Shown here: one piece after another, positions 58,600 through 64,000 of the stretch
Numbering within the stretch: the stretch's first letter is position 1
Layout of the letters: each line of letters starts with the position of its first letter
Origin: Brenneria sp. hezel4-2-4
GTDB lineage: Bacteria > Pseudomonadota > Gammaproteobacteria > Enterobacterales > Enterobacteriaceae
Length of the DNA: 64,000 bases
Reading direction: 5' to 3'
NCBI RefSeq assembly: GCF_013155275.1
Contig: NZ_JABJXS010000003.1
Coordinates: 1-64,000, forward strand
Program-made: the position numbers and the translations under genes
Notes under the pieces: model-generated
What the model was told of the DNA's origin: nothing
Seen by the model: the letters and a program-made list of their open reading frames with translations, nothing else
Databases searched by the model: none

Positions 58600-58610
58600 T
58601 TGTATGGTAG
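58600..58610 (+). promoter_or_regulatory. possible GntR half-site in front of rspA
   Basis: TTGTATGGTAG shares TTGTATG with site 3 of the first cluster but lacks the second half ACAA. A related FadR-type regulator may act here. Weak evidence. Confidence 0.25.
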
Positions 58611-58656
58611 TTGCCATTAAGGCGTGGGCCGTCATGAGTAGAGAAGGATAAGTAAT

Positions 58657-59871
58657 GTGAAAATTGTCAGCGCTGAAGTGTTTGTTACCTGCCCAGGGCG
58701 TAACTTTGTCACGGTGAAAATTACCACCGATAGCGGTTTGACGGGTATCGGCGACGCGACGCTCAATGGTCGTGAACTGCCGGTCGCGTCTTATCTCAAG
58801 GATCATGTGTGCCCGCAGTTGATCGGGCGTGACGCGCATCAGATAGAAGATATCTGGCAGTATTTTTATAAAGGCGCGTATTGGCGTCGCGGCCCGGTCA
58901 CGATGTCGGCCATTTCCGCGGTGGATATGGCGCTGTGGGATATCAAAGGCAAGGCGGCCAATATGCCGCTTTACCAACTATTGGGCGGCGCATCGCGCAC
59001 CGGGGTAATGGTTTATTGCCATACCACCGGCCATACCATCGATGAGGTGCTGGACGATTACGCCAAACACCGTGATATGGGATTCAAGGCTATTCGCGTG
59101 CAGTGCGGCGTTCCCGGAATGAAAACCACCTATGGGATGGCGAAAGGCAAAGGTCTGGCCTACGAACCGGCGACAAAAGGCAACTGGCCTGAAGAGCAAC
59201 TGTGGTCGACGGAAAAATACCTCGATTTCACTCCCAAGCTGTTTGAGGCGGTGCGTGACAAATTTGGCTTCTCGGAACACCTGCTGCACGACATGCATCA
59301 CCGGCTGACGCCCATCGAAGCGGCCCGCTTCGGCAAGAGCATTGAAGATTATCGCCTGTTCTGGATGGAAGATCCCACCCCGGCGGAAAATCAGGAATGT
59401 TTCCGCTTAATCCGCCAGCATACGGTTACGCCGATTGCGGTCGGCGAAGTGTTTAACAGTATCTGGGATTGCAAACAGCTGATTGAAGAACAGTTGATCG
59501 ACTATATCCGCACCACGATTACCCATACCGGCGGCATTACCGGGATGCGCCGGATTGCTGATTTCGCTTCTCTGTATCAGGTGCGTACCGGTTCGCACGG
59601 CCCGTCCGATCTGTCGCCGATTTGTATGGCGGCGGCGCTGCATTTCGACCTTTGGGTGCCTAACTTCGGCGTTCAGGAATACATGGGCTATTCCGAGCAA
59701 ATGCTGGACGTGTTCCCGCATAGCTGGGTGTTTGACGACGGCTATATGCACCCCGGCGACAAGCCCGGGCTGGGCATCGAGTTTGATGAAAAGCTGGCGG
59801 CCAAATATCCCTATGAACCCGCTCATTTACCGGTCGCGCGTCTGGAAGACGGCACGCTGTGGAATTGGTGA
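58657..59871 (+). CDS. rspA: mannonate-dehydratase family enzyme RspA
   Basis: A 404-residue enolase-superfamily enzyme, the same length as E. coli RspA and very similar throughout. Metal ligands are Asp212 (LLHDMHHRL, with His214), Glu238 (WMEDPTPAE) and Glu264 (VGEVFNS). E. coli RspA was first named for a starvation-sensing effect on RpoS, and the family dehydrates D-mannonate or D-gluconate, often slowly. The start is GTG 58657, the codon that begins [19 protein letters not shown] lies about 10 bases upstream. rspB follows after 14 bases. In this genome it is linked to a TRAP importer. Confidence 0.93.
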   Translation: MKIVSAEVFVTCPGRNFVTVKITTDSGLTGIGDATLNGRELPVASYLKDHVCPQLIGRDAHQIEDIWQYFYKGAYWRRGPVTMSAISAVDMALWDIKGKAANMPLYQLLGGASRTGVMVYCHTTGHTIDEVLDDYAKHRDMGFKAIRVQCGVPGMKTTYGMAKGKGLAYEPATKGNWPEEQLWSTEKYLDFTPKLFEAVRDKFGFSEHLLHDMHHRLTPIEAARFGKSIEDYRLFWMEDPTPAENQECFRLIRQHTVTPIAVGEVFNSIWDCKQLIEEQLIDYIRTTITHTGGITGMRRIADFASLYQVRTGSHGPSDLSPICMAAALHFDLWVPNFGVQEYMGYSEQMLDVFPHSWVFDDGYMHPGDKPGLGIEFDEKLAAKYPYEPAHLPVARLEDGTLWNW

Positions 59872-59885
59872 CAGAGGTAGCGAAT

Positions 59886-60896
59886 ATGAAAAGCGTGGTG
59901 ATTGAAACGCCCGGGAAATTGGTTATTCAGGAACGCCCGATCCCCCAGCCGCTTGCCGGCGAAGTCAGAGTAAAGGTGAATTACGCCAGCATCTGCGGCT
60001 CTGACGTGCATATTTGGCACGGACATAATCCGTTTGCAAAATATCCGCGGGTTATCGGGCATGAGTTTTTTGGCGTGATTGATGCGGTCGGCGAGGACGT
60101 CGATCGTTTGCGTATCGGTGAGCGGGTTGTGGTCGATCCGGTGGTCAGTTGCGGTCATTGCTACCCTTGTTCGGTAGGCCGTCCCAACGTTTGTACTGAA
60201 TTACAGGTTATCGGCGTGCATCGCGACGGGGGGTTCAGCGAGTATGCCTGCGCGCCCGCCGCCAATGCCCACCGTATCCCCGATTCGATACCGGACAAGC
60301 TGGCAAGCCTGGTTGAACCTTTCACCATCGCCGCCAATATCTGCGCCTTTCTGCAACCGGCGCCGGAGGATATCGCCTTGATTTATGGCGCGGGGCCGAT
60401 GGGATTGACCGCGGTTCAGGTGCTGAAAAAGGTGTATGGCGTTGCTCAGGTCGTGGTGGCGGATCGCCTGCCGGAGCGCCTGGCGATGGCGCGCGACAAT
60501 GGCGCCGACCTGACGCTGGATAACGGCCGGACGCCATTGGCGGAACAGTTGGCCGGGGTTCGTCCGACGCTGATTATCGACGCCGCCTGTCATCCGTCCA
60601 TTCTGGCGGAAGCGGTTGCGCTGGCTTCGCCGGCGGCCCGTATCGGACTACTGGGTTTTTCCGGCGAGCCTTGCACTGTCACCCAACAAAGTCTTACCAG
60701 TAAAGAACTGTCGTTGTTTACCTCACGCCTTAATAGCCATCGTTTCCCGCAGGTGATTGACTGGCTGCAACAGGGTTTGCTCGAACCGGAAAAGCTGGTG
60801 ACGCACTATCTGAATATTCATGATGCGGAGGCCGCTTTAACGCTATTTGAAACTGAACAGCGCACGTGTTGCAAAGTTATCTTGTGCGTGGAGTAA
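59886..60896 (+). CDS. rspB: zinc-type alcohol dehydrogenase RspB
   Basis: A 336-residue medium-chain dehydrogenase close to E. coli RspB. The catalytic zinc ligands are the Cys in ICGSDVH and the His/Glu in GHEFFG; the structural zinc Cys set is CGHCYPCSVGRPNVC. The nucleotide site lies in DIALIYGAGPMGLTAVQVL. I chose ATG 59886; an in-frame start 9 codons upstream overlaps the end of rspA and is less likely. It probably oxidises or reduces a sugar acid or alcohol made or used by RspA. Confidence 0.92.
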   Translation: MKSVVIETPGKLVIQERPIPQPLAGEVRVKVNYASICGSDVHIWHGHNPFAKYPRVIGHEFFGVIDAVGEDVDRLRIGERVVVDPVVSCGHCYPCSVGRPNVCTELQVIGVHRDGGFSEYACAPAANAHRIPDSIPDKLASLVEPFTIAANICAFLQPAPEDIALIYGAGPMGLTAVQVLKKVYGVAQVVVADRLPERLAMARDNGADLTLDNGRTPLAEQLAGVRPTLIIDAACHPSILAEAVALASPAARIGLLGFSGEPCTVTQQSLTSKELSLFTSRLNSHRFPQVIDWLQQGLLEPEKLVTHYLNIHDAEAALTLFETEQRTCCKVILCVE

Positions 60897-60983
60897 AAAT
60901 CATGCCCGGGGGATTTATTTTCGCCCGGCATCATTCTGATGATTACCTGTGATAGCACCGAATACAATAAGGTGAATATAAAG

Positions 60984-62054
60984 ATGAAAGTATTACAAAA
61001 AATACCTCGTACCCTGTCTCTTGCCAGTTTAATCATGGCGTTTTGTCTTGGGCCGGTCAGCGCCAATGAAAAAGATAAAACAATTCGCTTAAAAATGCAG
61101 AGTGGTTATGCCTCCTCCCTGGCGATATTAGGGCCGGTTACTCAGCAATTACCCAAAGATATCGCCGCGGCTTCCGATAACAGCATCCGTATTCAGTATT
61201 TCGAGCCTAAAGGGCTGGTTCCCAATGAGGGGATCTTTGATGCCGTGTCCACGGGTTCAATTGATATGGGCTATGCCGGGCTGTCATTCTTTGCCCAGAA
61301 AAATCCGGCGCTGGCTTTTTTTGATGCCGTTCCTTTTGGTATGGACGCAAATGGACTTATCTCCTGGCTGGAGCAGGGCGGCGGTAATGATCTGAGAGAT
61401 AAGCTGCTGGAAAAATATAAAATTAAAGGACTGATCTGCGGATTTAATGCCCCTGAAGCCGGCGGCTGGTTCAATAAAGAAATTAACGCCGTACAGGATT
61501 TACGCGGATTAAAAATGCGTATTGCCGGGCTGGGCGGGAGAACCTATGAAAAGTTAGGCGTTTCCACGCAGAATATGGCCGGTGGGGATATTTATGCCGC
61601 GCTGGAACGCGGCGTGATTGATGCCGCGGAATATTCGATGCCCGCGCTGGATCAGAATATGGGGTTGTATGAAATCGCCAAATATTATTATTTCCCCGGC
61701 TGGCATCAGACCTCTTCCATTCAGACGCTTTTGATCAATAAGGACAAATGGGATGGCATGAGTCCGCGTCAACAGCAGGCTATTCAGGCTTCCTGTAACA
61801 AAGCCGTGCTGGAAAGTATTGCCGTGGGAGAGGCCATTCAAGGCTCCGCGCTTGATTTTATTAAATCAAAAGGCGTACAGATTAAAATATTCCCACAACC
61901 TATTCTGGATGATTTGAATACCGCCTGGCAACAGGTCAGTGAAGAACTGAGCGGTAATAATGCGGAATTTAAAGCGGTGGCGGATTCATATAACCAATTT
62001 CAAAAATCCTACTCTCAGTGGAGAGCATTATCAGCGGGCAATTTACCTGAGTAG
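60984..62054 (+). CDS. TRAP transporter substrate-binding protein (second system)
   Basis: A 356-residue periplasmic binding protein. The signal peptide MKVLQKIPRTLSLASLIM ends near GPVSA at residue 27 or so. The mature part has LKMQSGYASSLAILGPVTQQLP and IDAAEYSMPALDQNMGLYEIAKYYYFPGWHQ, placing it with the TakP/DctP group that binds alpha-keto or mannitol-type acids. I chose ATG 60984 for the signal peptide; an upstream in-frame start at 60939 adds 15 hydrophilic residues. It is unlike the first cluster's binding protein in sequence. Confidence 0.9.
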   Translation: MKVLQKIPRTLSLASLIMAFCLGPVSANEKDKTIRLKMQSGYASSLAILGPVTQQLPKDIAAASDNSIRIQYFEPKGLVPNEGIFDAVSTGSIDMGYAGLSFFAQKNPALAFFDAVPFGMDANGLISWLEQGGGNDLRDKLLEKYKIKGLICGFNAPEAGGWFNKEINAVQDLRGLKMRIAGLGGRTYEKLGVSTQNMAGGDIYAALERGVIDAAEYSMPALDQNMGLYEIAKYYYFPGWHQTSSIQTLLINKDKWDGMSPRQQQAIQASCNKAVLESIAVGEAIQGSALDFIKSKGVQIKIFPQPILDDLNTAWQQVSEELSGNNAEFKAVADSYNQFQKSYSQWRALSAGNLPE

Positions 62055-62111
62055 TCTGCATAGTGCTCAGCAGCGGGTTATGGCCCGCTGCTTTCCATAA
62101 GGAATCTTTTT

Positions 62112-62648
62112 ATGGTTAACCGACTCTATAAACTGGCCAATATTATTGATGCGATTCTGCTGAAGACCGGTCGGATTTGCGCCTGGTTTCTGATACCGCT
62201 TACCTTGGTTACGCTGTATGACGTCGTTTCCCGACGGTTTGGCGGTATTGGCTCCACCGGATTGCAAGAAGCGGAATGGCATCTGCACACCTTACTGTTT
62301 ATTTTCCTGTTCGCCGGGGTCATGGTGAAGGATATGAATGTGCGTGTCGATGTGTTCAGGGAGAATTTCAGCGAGAAAACCAGACTCCGTGTGGATCTTT
62401 TCGGCGCGCTGTTTCTTGCCCTGCCTTACCTTATTGCGGTGATTTATTTTGGCTATCATTTCGCCTTGATGTCTTTTGAACAAGGAGAAGGATCTATTTC
62501 CAGCCATGGTTTACCGCATCGCTGGATAATTAAGGCCACTATTCCGATTGGAATGACGCTATTATTATTAGCCACCCTCAGCCGTATTATTAATATCTGC
62601 CGGCAATTACATACGTTATCCACATCTTCATCGGGGAATCCATCATGA
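62112..62648 (+). CDS. TRAP transporter small membrane subunit (second system)
   Basis: A 178-residue DctQ with four membrane helices. The family marker is EAEWHLHTLLFIFLFAGVMVKDMNVRVDVF. Its last codons overlap the DctM gene by 4 bases (ATGA), so they are translated together. ATG at 62112 with AAGGAA upstream. Confidence 0.9.
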   Translation: MVNRLYKLANIIDAILLKTGRICAWFLIPLTLVTLYDVVSRRFGGIGSTGLQEAEWHLHTLLFIFLFAGVMVKDMNVRVDVFRENFSEKTRLRVDLFGALFLALPYLIAVIYFGYHFALMSFEQGEGSISSHGLPHRWIIKATIPIGMTLLLLATLSRIINICRQLHTLSTSSSGNPS

Positions 62649-64000
62649 GTGCCTCTGTTACAGTCATGGGGAAAAAGTCTCCGCGCCGTAAAGCGTTAGG
62701 TTGCGTGGTGTTTGCGTTGCTGCTTATTTTCGTTGTGGTTGGGGTTATTCGCTCGGATCTGGATGCCGGATACCTAATTCCCATTGCGATGTTTTTAACA
62801 TTATCCGTGCTGATTTTTTCCGGTTATCCGGTGGCTTATGTATTAGGGGGAACAGGAATGCTGTTTGGCTTTATCGCCAGCCAGTACGATCTGTTTTCCA
62901 TGATTGAGTTTTTTAATATCCTGCCGCGAGCCTGGCAACAGCTTGCGGAAAACCTGACGCTGGTCGCCGGGCCGATGTTTATCTTCATGGGGATACTGCT
63001 GGAGCGCAGCGGCATTGCGGTGGATCTGCTCGATGCTATTCGTATCCTGACCAAACGCGTGCCCGGCGGCATGGCGCTGGGCGTTGTGTTGATCGGCGGG
63101 ATCCTGGGCGCAACGACCGGCGTGGTGTCGGCCACGGTAATTATGATGACGACGCTGGCGTTGCCCAGTATGCAGCGGGCCGGGTATTCGAACGCGCTGT
63201 CGTGCGGCACGATCGCCGCGGCAGGGACGATCGGCATTATCATCCCGCCTTCCGTTATGCTGGTTTTTATGGGCGATGTGCTACAGGTCTCCATCGGCCG
63301 TCTGTTTATGGCGACGATCGGGCCGGCGTTGCTTAATCTGGCGCTCTATATCGTGCTGGTTATCACTCTCGGCTTCTTTTTTCCGAAACTGGCGCCTAAA
63401 GCCGTGGACGTGCCGGAATACACGATCAAGCAAACCCTGCTTATTATTGTTCGCGGGATTCTGGCCCCGGTATTCTTGATTTTTATGGTGTTGGGATCGA
63501 TCTTCGCCGGTTGGGCGACGCCGACGGAAGCCGCGGCGGTTGGCGCGCTGGGCGCGTTTATTCTGACGCTGGTCAAACGCCGCTTCACCTTTGCCATGCT
63601 GTATGACGTGGTACAGAGCACCGCATTCGTCTCGGCGATGATCTTCTTTATTGTGTTTGGCGCGACGGTGTTCTCCTACGTTTTTCGCTCTATCGGTGGT
63701 GAGCATTTATTGATTGATGCCATTGAAGCCGCGGATTTAACGCCATATACCCTGTTAATGGTGCTGGTCGTGGTGACTTTTCTGGTGGGTTTCTTTTTCG
63801 ATTGGATCGAAATTTCGTTAATTTTCCTGCCTATTTTCGGCCCTATTATTGCCCTGATGACATTCGATTTTGAATTTGTCGGGCGGGGCGATGTATTGGT
63901 CTGGTTTGGGGTAATTGTCGGGTTGGTATTACAAACGTCATTTCTGACGCCGCCTTTCGGTTATACGCTGTTATATATGCGCGGCGCGATTACGGATAAA
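62645..64000 (+). CDS. TRAP transporter large permease, partial at window edge
   Basis: 452 codons of a DctM permease, open to the right edge of the window. Segments present: YPVAYVLGGTGMLFGF, AGPMFIFMGILLERSGIAVDLLDAI, TTGVVSATVIMMTTLALPSM, IGIIIPPSVMLVFMGDVLQVSIGRLF and WATPTEAAAVGALGAF. It belongs to the larger DctM type, with a longer N-terminus than the first cluster's 430-residue protein. ATG 62645 overlaps the end of the Q gene. The end of the gene lies outside the window. Confidence 0.9.
   Translation, partial: MSASVTVMGKKSPRRKALGCVVFALLLIFVVVGVIRSDLDAGYLIPIAMFLTLSVLIFSGYPVAYVLGGTGMLFGFIASQYDLFSMIEFFNILPRAWQQLAENLTLVAGPMFIFMGILLERSGIAVDLLDAIRILTKRVPGGMALGVVLIGGILGATTGVVSATVIMMTTLALPSMQRAGYSNALSCGTIAAAGTIGIIIPPSVMLVFMGDVLQVSIGRLFMATIGPALLNLALYIVLVITLGFFFPKLAPKAVDVPEYTIKQTLLIIVRGILAPVFLIFMVLGSIFAGWATPTEAAAVGALGAFILTLVKRRFTFAMLYDVVQSTAFVSAMIFFIVFGATVFSYVFRSIGGEHLLIDAIEAADLTPYTLLMVLVVVTFLVGFFFDWIEISLIFLPIFGPIIALMTFDFEFVGRGDVLVWFGVIVGLVLQTSFLTPPFGYTLLYMRGAITDK

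Larger units (their letters stand above)
57972..58656. other. long intergenic region with repeat-like segment and terminator
   Basis: 685 bases between the NrfC-like gene and rspA, divergent. The FeS operon promoter lies at the left. In the centre are a segment resembling a widespread enterobacterial intergenic repeat and a plus-strand terminator (58193-58287), and the rspA promoter lies near 58560-58650, very AT-rich. No protein gene is supported. Confidence 0.45.

Overview
The window is chromosomal DNA from a gamma-proteobacterium of the order Enterobacterales, most likely a Pectobacteriaceae-type plant-associated genus (Pectobacterium, Dickeya, Brenneria or a relative); the genus cannot be fixed from sequence reading alone. 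The order comes from gene content and order: ssrA-smpB and ratA-rnfH/bamE/recN/nadK/grpE arranged as in E. coli, a 363-nt tmRNA with the ANDENYALAA tag, maeB, nudK, hemF-ypeA-yfeY-yfeX-cysM, crr-ptsI-ptsH, cysK-cysZ-zipA, and ribB behind an FMN riboswitch.

Region 1 (1-9485) is a mobile island in the 3' end of ssrA, the site used by E. coli CP4-57. Its own IntA-type integrase is dead: an internal deletion with a frameshift removes about 87 codons, including the first catalytic arginine. The rest holds the tail of an IS3-family element, an unfamiliar AT-rich block, a second tyrosine recombinase, a hairpin-dense non-coding tract and a Ner-like regulator. The AT-rich block is a tightly overlapping pair (a large all-helical protein and a protein with an N-terminal PD-(D/E)XK nuclease domain), followed by a protein with two HNH/zinc-like CPCC modules. 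It is the best candidate for an undescribed, probably defensive, system.

Region 2 (9485-27604) is core chromosome: trans-translation (ssrA, smpB), the ratA-rnfH/bamE/recN/nadK/grpE group with visible LexA and sigma-32 sites, then mntH, nudK, maeB, a YaiI-like gene, hemF, ypeA, yfeY, yfeX and cysM. An accessory operon (sugar-nucleotide-type epimerase, cupin_5 protein, short-chain dehydrogenase) is wedged between smpB and ratA.

Region 3 (27605-34210) is a sugar-acid catabolic module: a FadR-type GntR regulator, a mannonate-dehydratase-family enolase-superfamily enzyme, a gluconate-5-dehydrogenase-like SDR and a TRAP transporter (P, Q, M). Repeated TTGTNNNACAA-type sites lie in front of the regulator and in the divergent promoter region. 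Region 4 (34465-46001) carries macA-macB with a divergent CpxRA-like two-component pair, then the PTS operon, cysK, cysZ and zipA. The ligA gene usually found after zipA is absent.

Region 5 (46151-57971) starts at that synteny break with ubiK and riboswitch-controlled ribB, then a long-form tehB, a class I fumarase, a LysR regulator divergent from a PACE efflux protein, the alkylation-repair genes alkA and ada-alkB, and an NrfC-NrfD-like membrane electron-transfer pair in an operon with an MFS transporter but with no catalytic subunit. Region 6 (58657-64000) is rspA-rspB followed by a second, unrelated TRAP transporter cut by the window end. Two separate modules of the same logic (TRAP uptake, acid-sugar dehydratase, NAD(P)-dependent dehydrogenase) thus sit about 30 kb apart.
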